A stretch of 64,000 nt of DNA from Porpolomopsis calyptriformis (lineage: Eukaryota; Basidiomycota; Agaricomycetes; Agaricales; Hygrophoraceae). Below, in pieces: positions 10,419 through 24,400 of this stretch. Position numbers and translations under genes: made by a program. How positions within the stretch are numbered: the stretch's first letter is position 1; every line of letters begins with the position of its first letter. The notes beneath the pieces were generated by a model. It did not search any database. It saw only the letters and a program-made list of their open reading frames with translations, and was not told the origin of the DNA. The DNA lies in NCBI GenBank assembly GCA_951640195.1, contig OX621170.1:620001-684000 (forward strand), given 5' to 3'.

Positions 10419-11687
10419 ATGTCCCACACACAGAAACAATTCATTCTTCCCGACCTCTTCCCAATCTGCCAGCTGAAAAGTTCCACAAACCCTCACCACG
10501 CCGGTGCTGGTGCTGAATCCTCGGCTTGGGTGAACAACTACAACATCTTCACTGACCAGAAACGTGCCTTCTTCATTCAGGGTAGCAATGAGCTCCTTGT
10601 TTCACGCACATATCCCTACGCGGATTACGAACGATTCAGAACATGTTGCGACTTTATAAATCTTCGTATGGAATTTTGTTCAGTTTCCTGATTTCACCCA
10701 TCCGCCGATGAATCTCATCTCCCAGTCTTTGTTGTCGATGAGATTAGCGACGATCAGGATGGTAAGGATGCACACACTACCGGCCGTACTTTCCTACGTG
10801 CAATGACCGATCCAGAATGGGAGGATGATTCGGTCCTTACACGAATGACGAAAGAGTGTGTTTGCTTCTGCAATTCCTCGATATGGGAACAGCCGTCTTA
10901 TCCGTCATTAGGTTCCGAGCGCGCTTTGTCAGACACTCCGGACCGGGCTGCATGCGACGGTTCTTGAATCATTGTGAAAATTATGTCAACTGCGTAGTGA
11001 AGGAAGCAGAACTACGCGAAAGAGGCGAAGTTCTTGACCTAGCTTCGTTCACCGCTCTCCGCCGAGAGAACAGTGCCATCCGTCTTTGCTTTGGTCTTTT
11101 TGAATATGTTCTCGGTATCGATTTACCGGACCAGGTATTTGAGGACCCAACTTTCATGAGCGTATACTGGGCTGCCGCCGATATGGTCTGTTGGTCAAAT
11201 GTGGGCATAATTCTCCGCATTTTTTTCGTGCTTCTGCATTCGAAAATGATGACTGACCATTTACATCGGGTTTCCGAAGGACGTTTACTCATACAATATG
11301 GAACAGGCGAAAGGACACTCGTAAGGGCACACTAGTTCTTCCCTAAGCTGGGATCTCTGACCACCCACCCCCCGCAGCGGTAACAATGTCATCACAGTGC
11401 TCATGAAGGAAAAACAAATAGATCTCCAAACTGCCTCGGACGAAGTCGGTGTGTATTTCCGAAAAGCAATGGACCGCTTTATAGCCGACCGAGTGCGCTT
11501 GCGGTCATGGACCCCTTCGGTTGATACCGGTGTTAAGCGCTACGTCGAGGCCTTGGGTCATTGGGTCATTGGGAACCTGGAATGGAGCTTCGAAACTCGG
11601 CGATACTTTGGTTCTGACCATTGGAAAATTAAGGCCACCCGTGTGGTTACGCTGACACCATATCATGGCTCAGAGGAGTTTGAGTGA
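10419..11687 (+). CDS. Sesquiterpene synthase (terpene cyclase, class I)
   Basis: Five exons (10419-10665, 10726-10855, 10912-11200, 11280-11320, 11378-11687) join in phase to 338 residues, normal for basidiomycete sesquiterpene synthases. The aspartate-rich metal motif D(D/E)xxD is present as DEISD, in '[12 protein letters not shown]'. The NSE triad is 'NDVYSYNME', in '[15 protein letters not shown]', and is split by the third intron after the Asn codon. The N-terminus '[11 protein letters not shown]' and the C-terminal '[12 protein letters not shown]' region also fit. The enzyme should ionise a prenyl diphosphate, probably farnesyl diphosphate, with Mg2+ and release a cyclic terpene; the product cannot be predicted. 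It converges on a mevalonate kinase fusion 655 bp away. No P450 or transporter is next to it. Confidence 0.92.
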
Positions 11688-11929
11688 CGTGAGTTTATAT
11701 ATGTACCCTTTGGTGCGGTCGACTGACTTATTGAATGTATCTATCAAGTTCAAGGATTGATGGCGTGATATTCTTATTAGCGTGCTACTCTTCGATGCAA
11801 GCCTTTCATGGTGCCCCTAATTATGGGAAATGACGTTTTATTTTATAAATCATTGTACTGCCCCAAAGCCATCGGTCCACTCTTCCTAGGTCCCCTATCC
11901 GAACTCTACAGACGCTCTCGCGTCCTCCG

Positions 11930-12028
11930 ACTCTCAAACTTGTTTTATTTCGGTACTCCCCTTCTTCCTCTCACTCCCTAAGAAGGGGAGGGAGGGAGGG
12001 AGTACCGAAATAAAACAAGTTTGAGAGT
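11930..12028. repeat. Perfect 31-bp inverted repeat between convergent genes
   Basis: Positions 11930-11960 and 11998-12028 are exact reverse complements, separated by a 37-nt G/C- and A/G-rich spacer that itself has a short CTTCTT/AAGAAG pairing. It lies in the 3' region between the terpene synthase and the fusion gene. The spacer holds a GGGAGGGAGGGAGG-like run. It could be a MITE-like insertion, a hairpin at the end of either transcript, or a recombination-prone palindrome. Confidence 0.9.
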
Positions 12029-12342
12029 TGGATGTGCAACACTGTGGCTTTCTCCATTACAAAATGGTCGATTTTTCATCATTGCATGTTGCTTCCCAAC
12101 TTTTTTTAACCCACCGCAAGCTCACTTGTATTTCACCATTGTGGCAGAAACTAGTCACCATATAGTGTAGTCAATGGAATTTCCAAGCAGCACTTCCCAT
12201 ACGTAACTGAACGCCGTGGTAGGTTCCGAAATACATAGAAATAATCTATCTACAAGATCATACACTCAGATTCCCCACCGAAGAATAAGAGTCAAGATCT
12301 GACATCCCGAGGTCCGCGTCATTACCTGCCCTTCCTGCAGGA

Positions 12343-15300
12343 TCAAACGTACAACCAGCGTCCTCGCGCTTCCGCCCACGCGGCTAGTTCAGAGATCGAC
12401 TTTGTCTGGAACGAATCATTCAACGAGCGGTTGGCGTCTTCGTCCCAAGCCACTTGTGCACTTTCGCCTGGTGTTTCTGGAGGCGTCAACTGATTAGGCG
12501 TATCCATCGGTCGGAGACGATGGCCTTGATACGGCGACAGTATGCCAAGGCCACTACCCCCGACGGATGTGCAATAAGGCTCGAACCCCTCACGTAACAA
12601 GTCTGTCATGAGGTCTTGCAAAGCCGTCTCTTTGAAATCTAGGCATGGATGACACCAGTCAGTCCGTTCCGATTCAATACTCGGCAACTCACCATCCGGA
12701 ACAAGGGTGACTGCACATCCCCCTCCGCCCGCGCCGGTGAGTTTTGTGTGCAGCCTGTACTGATCATTTGCTGCTGTGGCTCTAATGGCTTCTAGTGACG
12801 GATGTGAGACCCCCAAATCCACCAAATACAAGTGATTCTCATCGATAAAAGCCTGTATATAGGAACGGGATGAGCGCCACCTGTTTGGTGCATATCATCC
12901 GCAGAGTAAACGCTAACCGCAAGTGCAGACAAAAGCACCTCTCGGGACATCTCGGGGTCGATAAAGGCCCGTTGCGCTTCGTCGCTTATACTCTGAATAG
13001 CTTTTAGGATGTCGTCAACTAGCTTCGGTTCCTGCATACTCAACGTTGGGGGTCATATTTCCAGCTTTTCAACTGTGACGCAACTAACCTGAGATTTTTT
13101 CTGGGCCACTCTGGCCACCAGATGCTTTGTGTCGCGAGGAACTCTGGAATTGGTTAACAGGAATCGCAGAGATTTGAATCTAAGATAGATTAGAGGGAAA
13201 TCACGTAAGCAATGATCCAGGAAACTCTAATTGACCCACCCTTGGAGAGCCTCCATTCCGCTTTTCTTCCCAAATCCGGCACGTGTATACGCCAGGGCGC
13301 CCCCGAATACAGCGACGCTGTTGTCCACACCGCTAGGGTTCCCATGCAAAATCTTTTCAGCCACAAACGCCCACTGGTTTACTTCCTCCGCTACCGTCTT
13401 GGGAATCGCCCGTCTCCCTTCGTGTGAGACGTGTATATGTCCATGTTCATGTAATTCGGGGTATGGTTCATGCGACGGTCGAGGGAGAGCTGGGATGGTG
13501 ATGCGTTCGTGCAAAAGGAGGAGGGCTGTCGCCGCGCAGGCGGAGAAGGAGGCCGAGGATCCTAAACCGGCACCGACGGGCAGGGTCGCACGGACGGTGA
13601 AGTTAAAAGATGGTCTTAGACACTTGTCAACAATATACACAAACAAGAAGAGAGGGAAAAATCACACACCGGCGGCCGCTAAGTCCCATTTTCATGTATA
13701 GATAAAGAAAAGCGACGGAAGCCGCTCGGGCTTTGGCATCCGCCGACTCATTAAGGACATCATTTATGATTGCATCCACCAGTTTCTGGTCCAAATTCTC
13801 GGGGTGCTTGTCGCAAATGGCTATAGGTGTCACAGCATCCCAAGGAAGACGTTGTAACTCCCACTCTTGATAAAAATTTTCAATATCAGTGAAGCGCACG
13901 GAAAGCTTTCCGTCATGTCGCTGAGATGTGAGGCCATAGCACCGGAGGTCAACCGATGCCGCGATAGCGGTCTGGATACAATGTGTGATCGGTGGCGAAG
14001 CAAAGCGGACAGCGGGAACTTACCACACCATAAACGACGGCATGCTCCCCGAATAAAATCACTTTTCCAGGTGCACTGACAAACCATTCTGCGTGTCTTT
14101 CACCTACTGACAATTCCGAGCTGAATTTGGTATCAAATGCCAATTTCTCCACTGCGCGACTGATGTTGTCTGCCCGGTTCACACGGACATACCGCTGTTT
14201 CGGGTCCACGGATAATGTGATCGCGCCTGCTTCGAGAAGAGCACGTTCCAAGTCATCGAGAAGGTCTGCGGGATCTTCGATCCCCACACATAAACGGATA
14301 AGGTCTTCTGGGAGGCCGCGGGCGGCACGAGTGGCTGCGTCAATAGATGCATGGCTGTGAAGTAATTGAAGTTAAGCACTCATCATAAGCCGAAAAGTCA
14401 ACTCACGACATCACACATGGCATGCTAATCAAGCTGTTCACGCACCCAAAACTCACGCTAATACCCCACAATCTCGTCGCTCCCACGATCCTTTCGCTCA
14501 TAGCCTTGTCACCAGTTGTAAAGCTCAACACCGCACCAGGTCCATTGGCGATCCTTTCGTGGATCTGCCTTCCGGGATGATCGGGTAGCCCTGGATAATA
14601 AACTTCAAACGCGAGCTTGTGAAGCATTTCCGAGACGATGGTGGCAGATGATTGCTGTCGGTCCATGCGGATTGCAAGGGTTTTGATGCCGCGGAGGAGG
14701 AGGAATGAGTCGAACGGGGTCAGCGCGTTGCCCACCGCGTTAATCATGAACGCCAATTGCTGGTAAAACATGAGATTGGTAAGAAAGAAATGATTAATCT
14801 CCTCACCGCAGCTATGTCATCTCGGTTACAAGTTACCACACCAGCCATCAGGTCATGATGACCACTTAGATATTTAGTAGCGCTATCATAGGCTACATCT
14901 GCTCCATGCTCAAGTGGTCGTTGCAGATACGGACTCATCATAGTATTGTCCACGACTACAATAGCATCCGGTGCTCGCTCTTTGACATCCGCACTGATCG
15001 TCGCCAAATCTGCAATCTTGAGTAGTGGATTTGTGGGGCTCTCAAGCAGAACCATGGCCGTTTTTCCGCGTTTGATGTGCGCGTGGAGATTGGTCGGGTC
15101 GGTGGTGTCAACGTGGTGTACCGTGACACCACCGTGGGTTTTGATGTATGTGAGAAGACGATTGGTCCCACCGTAAAGGTCATCGCCGGCTATTACTTCG
15201 TCTCCCGGCTTGAGTAAACGCAGGATGATATCTAGGGCTGACATGCCAGAAGACACTGCAAAAGCGTGTGCCGCCGAGGATATTTTGGCGATGTGATGCT

Positions 15301-15711
15301 CTGGGTTGAGTGAATTAGTCAAATCAACAACGGAGAAAGGGCACGATTCGAAATCACAGCAGACAGATCGCGTATAACGAAGACAACGTCTCAGCGAGGC
15401 CATCCGAGAATAATTAACTCTTCCGGGTGACCATTCGATGATCCGAGAATCGACCGATGCTCACCTAAATGACTTCTCGTCGGATTCCCGCTTCTAGAGT
15501 AATCATACTCACCGCCTACGCCTTTGAACGTAGCGGTTTGGTATATTGGCATCGAACTACTTCCGTATTGGTCTTTTTGCGTCGGGTTCTCGACGGTCGA
15601 ACATAATGTCGAGAAACGGTAAGGCTTCCTAGGGCGATGAGGTGACTCTGGTTCTGGGGTTGGAAGGTCATGGATAGGGCGTAACTTGGGGTCTATAGAG
15701 GGAAGCACCAT
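12343..15711 (-). CDS. Fusion protein: cystathionine beta-lyase + mevalonate kinase
   Basis: Ten exons join in phase to 924 residues: 15711-15465, 15300-14807, 14759-14407, 14354-14024, 13971-13666, 13622-13240, 13179-13089, 13031-12918, 12852-12693, 12638-12343. Residues 1 to about 410 are a PLP lyase of Met/Cys metabolism ('YDYSRSGNPTRSHLE', 'GGTNRLLTYI', the PLP lysine in 'SATKYLSGHHDLMAG', 'SLISMPCVMSHASI', 'LIRLCVGIEDPADLLDDLE'). This fits fungal cystathionine beta-lyase, which splits cystathionine to homocysteine. Residues about 455-924 are a GHMP mevalonate kinase ('SAPGKVILFGEHAVVYG', 'PVGAGLGSSASFS', 'KLTGAGGGGCAV'), making 5-phosphomevalonate for sterols and terpenes. Exon 14354-14024 holds the end of one enzyme and the start of the other with no stop, no ATG and no splice site needed between them. 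Separate transcripts from internal promoters remain possible. Confidence 0.85.
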
Positions 15712-15804
15712 TGCTCGCCGAGATTTTTTAGCGGGATTTGTCTTTGGCTTGCAGATGGCGTGCTTTCACACATGTTGCCCGTCATTCTTACATAAAACCT
15801 CTCG
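15712..15804. promoter_or_regulatory. Short bidirectional promoter
   Basis: Only 93 bp separate the start codons of the lyase-kinase fusion (minus) and the VPS71 homologue (plus). Both transcripts must start in or beyond this gap. No clear TATA box is visible. Confidence 0.55.
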
Positions 15805-16497
15805 ATGCCGCCAAAGAAAGTCAGAAAACAGCGTACGTGTCTTTTATGTACAAACGCCGAATTTTCTGAAATAAAAATTATCCCTCCAGCAACAAGGGAG
15901 GCCCACAACGCGAATTCGCAAGCACAGTTGGGTCTGACCCCAGAACTTGTCGCAAAACGCACGAAAAAACATCTCGACGAACTTGAGGTGCATTCAGCTT
16001 TCCAACAAGGGGTTGTCTCAATTCTATATCTTTTCATGTTAGCGCTCGAACTACTCAGAACCCAGCCACTCCTTCTTGGGCGGAGATGACGAGGAAGACG
16101 GCGGAAAATATTCGAAAGGTCGAGCGAGGCAAATCATTTCTGATTCCCGAGCCATTGGACAAGACGGCCGGAAAAGAAAGAAATCAACGATGAACGTGCG
16201 GACTGCATTGCTGTACCGCAAAAACTTGGCAACTCTTATCGAGGAATCCGTGAGTTTTGATGCTCCATTTACAATGCTGTGGGCGACCCTGCATCCTAGG
16301 GTATATCACAACTCCCAGCATATATCCCCACATACATGACAGCCGTCACCCCTCCATCCCGTACCCCTTCTCGGCTAATATGCTCTGTGTGCGGGTATTG
16401 GGGACGGTACAAGTGTCGCCGATGTGCGATGCCGTTTTGTGATAGGAATTGCGAGGGTGTTCATGCGGAGACTCGGTGTGAACGACGAGTTATCTGA
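15805..16497 (+). CDS. VPS71: SWR1-complex subunit VPS71/ZNHIT1 homologue
   Basis: Four exons (15805-15832, 15890-15987, 16043-16249, 16300-16497) give 176 residues. The C-terminus is a HIT zinc finger with Cys pairs in 'ICSVCGYWGRYKCRRC', then 'FCDRNCEGVHAETRC'. The middle contains an acidic stretch (GGDDEEDGG) and 'MNVRTALLYRKNLATLIEE', fitting ZnHIT1. In yeast and animals this subunit helps SWR1/SRCAP exchange H2A.Z into nucleosomes. The start follows from the first ATG, the in-phase splice to 'PTREAHNAN' and the typical lysine-rich N-terminus. It is divergent from the fusion gene across a 93-bp gap. Confidence 0.88.
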
Positions 16498-16868
16498 GAC
16501 AAGTTACGCTACCGCTGACAGCGGAGCGGTTCGTAATCTTTCTGGAATACGCACAGCTCATTTATACGTGACTTGCCTACCAAACACGAGGCGGAGGCTG
16601 AAGAACACATTGCAGGCACGGTTGTCACTTTTCCACGGCCTTTACACTGCTTATTTCGATGATGATACCAGATATAGCTCAGCGCGGACTCTCACTCACC
16701 TCTTTACATAATCTTTCGAACACCGCTTACGAGATGCCGGTAGGACCGAAAAAAATGCGCCGGGAGATCTTCATGACTAAAGGAGACAATAACTCGTTAA
16801 TAAACCTGCTTCCTCTCTTCCACGTTAGATGTCCTGAACTTCGACGTTATCCAGGGTGCCCATTCACA
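16498..16868. other. Intergenic, no gene seen
   Basis: Short open frames only. It contains the 3' end of VPS71 and the promoter of the DUF6534 gene. An in-frame ATG at 16659 joins the next reading frame but adds residues not typical of that family. Confidence 0.5.
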
Positions 16869-18931
16869 ATGCTCACAACACTGGATAACACGATCGGTGT
16901 GACATACATTGGAGTAATTGCATCTGCTATGTATGTAATTTCTAAATACATCTCAGGCCTCGTGCTTATCTTTCGAGCAGTTTATTCGGTGTGACTAACT
17001 TGCAGGCCTTTATATGTCTCCGTCGTTATCCTCAAGATTGTATATTTATCAAGCTTTCCGTGAGTTGTTATAGCATTCTCACATACCGCCCATTGTTTAA
17101 TGAATAATGCATAGGTTGTCCTGTTGTGGTTCGTGATTTCCTTACCCAACTGAGGGCTCTCGTTCAAGATGGCACACTAGGTGTTTGGACGCTCTGAACC
17201 TGTTTCTTAGCACCCACGCCATGTATTTTTACTTGGTCGACCATTTCGGTGATTTTGCTGCTCTTAAAGACGTGGTATGGTGAGTGCCCTCGCTGCTCTT
17301 CTACCAATCAGTACCAATAATCATATCAAATTTTTGTCGTGGAAAAAGGAGCATTCGGGTAAGAACCTCACATCAATCACACAGACCAATTCGTTGACGA
17401 CTGTTTATTAGCTTCAAGTTGCCACAAACGTGTGTTCCATCATCCTTGGATTCTGTCGTCGTAACCCTGATTGCCTTCCCCAGGTCGTCATTATTTGTAT
17501 GGTGCAGACGTATGTGTTCATTTTGCAGAATTCAATCGTGGAGTCTGATTCCAAAAGTAGTCTATATGCAATGCGAGTATGGAAATGTAAGCATCCTTTG
17601 CGTTCGCAAACCGAGCGGATCCAACTAAACATTCGAGCCTAGTCGGTGCTACACAAAACTACACATTCATATCCTGGATCGTGGTATGTATCGTTACACG
17701 TTCCTTCCCCAAATTGCTCACGGTTGCTCATAAATTATGAGTAGTGTGCTGTAGTGGTAGTTGGATATGGTGAGCGCATTCTCTCCTTCCCGTATTCAGC
17801 CAACCTCTCAAACCTGATATATTTAGGGATCGGAATAAGTAAGTTTTGGTCCCTTCTTATTGATGCTACTCTCATAAAATTCCTACAGTTTTAGGGATCG
17901 AGACGTGGGTTGAAGACTATAATTAATGCATATCGCTCATTCGTTCACACAGATACCGAGTATCAAACCTTCTCATCCTTCAACCAATATCTGTGGGTGT
18001 CTTTTCACCCCCCAATGATTCAACCTGATTTGTTTTCCAGTGGGCGATCTATGCCTCGTTTATAACATCCACAACCATAGATTTCACGATCGCGGCAGCA
18101 ATGTGCTTCTTCCTACAGCGGAGCAGATCAGGAATCCGGTTTTCCCCGTAAGTCCTGGTCATTTCAGTATAAATGCGAACGATTGAAACCATTCAAAGCC
18201 GAACAAATTCTACAATATCAATACTGATCTTGTATATCCTTGCTTCCGGACTGGCTACCAGGTAAAAGTGCTTTGCGGTGGTGCCATCTTGCATTGACTC
18301 AACAAACATCAATACACAGCGCATGTTCGATGACTGCTCTAATCACTGTACGCTTCTTTTTCGAACCTCGGAAATTTCGGGCGCTGATGTGTTTGCTCTT
18401 CATCAGTTTGCCACGATGCCGCACAATTTGGTCTTTCTAGGTATTCAGTTTCTTTTGACCAAACGTGAGCGCTGAGTCGTGCTATGTTGTCTCACGCTTG
18501 CTAAATTGCATGTCAAGTTTATGTAAACTCTTACTTTGCGATGTGGGGCTTGTCCTGTTAGACCTTCAGGAGTTAGCGTTACACTAAAACATATTTTCAG
18601 GCTGAATGCTCGTCAAGGCCTAAGAGAACGGAACCAAGAATTCACCTCGATCAACCTCTCTACACCCAGACGGAGAGCCCCAACGAACCAGGTATCGAGT
18701 CCCATTTCGTATAAAGTAAGAAAACCTGACTTTAGACATCACCATTTCTGATTACTTCTTCCGGAGCAGAATACAACCTCCCCATCACCAAGCGAAGAGA
18801 GGGCTTCGATATCACTGTTCGACAGGTCATCCCATGAACGTACGGTGACTGGAGATACCATTAGTGAAGTGATTCTAGTCACGCTCTTTATCAAGGACAA
18901 AACTCAACCCCTCTGTTTACATTCAGGATGA
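16869..18931 (+). CDS. DUF6534-type multi-pass membrane protein
   Basis: A heavily split gene; at least ten small exons can be joined by GT-AG signals. Start 'MLTTLDNTIGVTYIGVIASAM' is the typical first helix of the family. It is followed by 'FEQFIR', 'ICLRRYPQDCIFIKLS', 'LLWHTRCLDALNLFLSTHAMYFYLV', 'FGDFAALKDVVWSI', 'SLYAMRVWK', 'TIAAAMCFFLQRSRSGIRFSP' and 'LNARQGLRERNQEF', ending with a polar tail to TGA at 18929. Family members have about seven transmembrane helices and a cytoplasmic tail; they are abundant in Agaricomycetes and their function is unknown. The intron after 'VVLL' (gtggttcgtg to ctcgttcaag) is needed to keep the frame. Middle exons are my reconstruction and may be off by some bases. 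Confidence 0.7.
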
Positions 18932-19194
18932 AATATCTGTCTATCATTGGGCGCCAGAGGATCCATGTACTGCATAATAAAGTGTAATATCGCGGACATC
19001 TGTATTTATATTGCTTTCATGAATATGGAGTGTTGAGACCAACGAGAGGACAGACAATCTACCGGCAATCAATGTTGTCTGCAAAACTTAGAGGTTTTCC
19101 ATATTCGGTAGTCCGAAAACATGACCTGCGATTGAAATTTTCGGCCGTTGTCAAAAAAAAAAATTAGTACGCCTTTACCCCGAACTGAAAAGCA

Positions 19195-21175
<1,981 letters not shown>

Positions 21176-21437
21176 CAGTATCTTTCGGATCTTAGCCAGC
21201 GATCTAGTTTGGGTTCATTTCAATATTCGTCTCGGCACTAAACCACACAGAGGAGCGCGAATTGGCGTCATTTTTCACAATCTCGAGCATGAATGTTTCC
21301 TCGTTTTACTTATTGTTAAAAATCGGGAACACGAACACTTGAAACAGAGCATCTAATGGAGTGCAAAAAGAAAGACAAGACAATAGCATGGACGACAAAG
21401 GGTGCAAAGAATGCATGACGATAACCACACGCATTCC

Positions 21438-24400
21438 TCACGAACTCGAAAGTTTGTGGAACATCTCATCCAGGGTCTTGAAGGCCACAGGTTTGACAAG
21501 ACTGGATTGGAACAGATGATGAGGATCAGGGAAAGGTAGTAGGGCTACACCGACTTACTAGCCGTCGACTCCAGCTTCAAAGGCTCTCTGCTTATCCTCT
21601 AGCGATGACATTCCTGTCAGTGCCAGAATCCTTGTCGCTTTGCCAGATCTTGAGGAGTCCACTCGAACCGACTCAATTTTCCGAATTTCTGCTGTGGCGC
21701 CGACTCCTGATATTCAACTATTAGGGACAAGCTTGTGAACAGCATCGAATGACGATATACCATCAAGGATTGGCATGGACAGATCCAGGAGAACCACGCT
21801 ACAGGTCTGGAGTGAGCCAGGCATAAGAGGAAAAGAGAAATCGTTTACTCAAAAGGTCCTTCTTCCTCAAAAACCTTGACGCCGTGTCGACCATCAACAG
21901 CCTCACTAAATGCATAACCCTATTAGAATCGGTTGTCAGAATGGAAAAGCATTGAACTTTAAAAATACATGCCTTCGTTTTGAGCCATTTGACGCTGACA
22001 AAAAACGAAATTTCTGCGCCCATTCACCGAAAAAAAAGGGGGGGAAAGACGCACAGCAAGTTACGAAGTATACTATTGTCTTCTACCACCAGAACCCGGA
22101 ATTGGTGCTGCGTAGTGTTGATGGTGCCGATAGACGATTCAAGGAGCGTTCCACCCGACCCGATGGCGATCGTCGGTATAGCGGACTTTAGGACACGGGT
22201 CGCGGATGTTTGCCGATCCCAAGACGGGGCTGGTGACGAATAAGTCGTATGTGCACGGGATCCCATCCCAGGCCTTGGTCGATGAACGGGACGATAGGGA
22301 CTTTTCTCCGAATGTCGTCGTGAAATGTGAGAACCAAGCCAGCTGCCTTCTGTGTTTAGATCATCAGCTTCTTCGTCACTATGAAACTTCCAATGTTCTT
22401 TGTTTAATGGTGTTGGACTTCTATTTGATCCAATCTTCCGCGCGTGCAGACAGAGTCTGATGACCGACCCAAGCCGAGAAGGACCACCAGGCCTGTGAAC
22501 TATTCGGCAAAATCCGCCAATTCGGTCGTAATCACTAGCTATTGTCATGATATAGGGGTTAGGTCGAGAGGAAGAGAGAATAATGAATGGCCGGTCGGTG
22601 TCCCGCTGATCGGTCGCAGATTTCACCAAAGATGGATCGTTGTTGAGGATGACGATGGCTCCGAGACCAGAACCAGCAGGTTGGATTTGGAATCCCCACC
22701 AAGAGACCAGATATGAGCACAGAACCGTATGCAATAGTTTGATACCTGGATGGTTGCCATCAAATCCAACAAGTGAAACTGACAGTGGCTTGCGATTGCG
22801 AAATCCCACAGGCATCGGCTCTAGAGAAGAATTCCGAATATCTTCCACAGTTTCTGCAAGAAAGGTGACTTTGACTTCTGTACCAACCCCCTCCTCGCTC
22901 CAGACGTCGACCTTGCCACCAACGCTTTTGGACTGGACTATGCTGTTGACGATGGCAAGGCCGAGACCAGTTCCTGTCTGTAGCGGGTTTTCTTGCGAAA
23001 ATGGTTGGAAAAGTTGGTTCTGAGGGCGAAAATGGTCAGCATTGGAATCTATGCTAAGTTTCGTTGGCTTTGCCTTCAAAAAATTCTCGCTGATACCCTA
23101 GAATGAAGGAAGTCGACAAGATAATCAAAAGCTACTTTTATTTCGCGAACCTTTCCTGTATCGTGTACAGTCAATTCCACCTTGACCTTATTCTTGGGAA
23201 TATCCTCAGTGCGAGGCGGCTGGCGGAGAACCACATGTATAAAACCATGCTGGAGTAAGTTGGTCGTCAGTGATGGTGGATGTCAGAAAACGAAAGGCAT
23301 ACTGTTGTGAACTTGAGACTGTTGCTGAACAAGTTCATTAGAACTCGCCGGATACCGCCCTTTTCGCACTTGATCACCCAACTCTAGACAGACAGACGTC
23401 AGCGTGAGTGTGACTTACTGGTGTGGCTGAGGCGCACACGTTCGGGGAGGCCGATGTCAACGACAGTCTCAACCTGCATCTTGTTGGCGGGTGAAGATGG
23501 CCTGGTCTGGTCATCATCTTTTGGAGGAGAATAATAACTACCAATTTCAGAGTCGTGTAACTCGGCTGTTCGCGCTTGGTGACCCATCCAACAGCCATCA
23601 ATCGCCTCCTCGAAAAGTTGGACTAGATCGACTCTAGTTTCCATTCAATTTTACAACCGAGCGAATCATTCATGGAGAGAGTCACTGACTTGCTTGGAGC
23701 GATGATATTCTCCGGCACATCGGATTTCGCACTTCCAACAAGCTTCGTGAAATCCAGAACGTGATTCACGGTTTCCACCAGAGAAGTCCCACAAGCTTGG
23801 ACTGTTTGGAGAAAGGAGGCTTGACTGTGACTTAGCGGACTGTCAGCAAGAAGTTCTGCGGCAGCCAAAATCTATAGATAGGTAATAAATGCCAAAAAGT
23901 GCGGGATATTGATTTATAGGACCAACCCCGTGCAGAGGCGTGCGCAACTCATGTGAGATACTAGTGACAAGGAGATGTGTGTTAGTTCATAACCAAATTA
24001 GAGGACAGACTGACTTGGAAATAAACAAGCTCTTCGCTTTATCCGCGAAAATCATTCTTCGCTTTAAAACTGCCGACAAGATAATGACACCTGGCCGAGT
24101 GTAAGTGTTTGGATTTTCTGGGTTGCGGCAATCCCACCTATCGCCCGCAAATAGGACAATTCATGGCCTTCTAACTAGAAGGCGAAAGATATCAATGTCC
24201 ACAGTTCGCGAAAGGACACGCCATTCCTCACAAAACGCTTGCTGTAGTCTGAGGCGTTGTAAGCGCATAGCAGGGCGAATGGTCGTTTATCAATGTTGAA
24301 AATGGGAACAGCTACCGCAGAGGGTGGGTGAGTGACAATATTGAAAGCGAGGATGATGGGCCTTACTAAGTGCGTACTGGATGTGGGTAGGGAGAAAGGG

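Noticed and set aside
13949..14287. Idea that the lyase-kinase fusion is just a missed intergenic gap
   Set aside because: I checked the frame codon by codon. The joining exon has no stop, and no in-frame ATG precedes the kinase motif, so two separate genes would need an unseen start.
22024..23023. Plus-strand ORFs across the histidine kinase
   Set aside because: Shadows of the kinase ATPase and receiver exons on the other strand.
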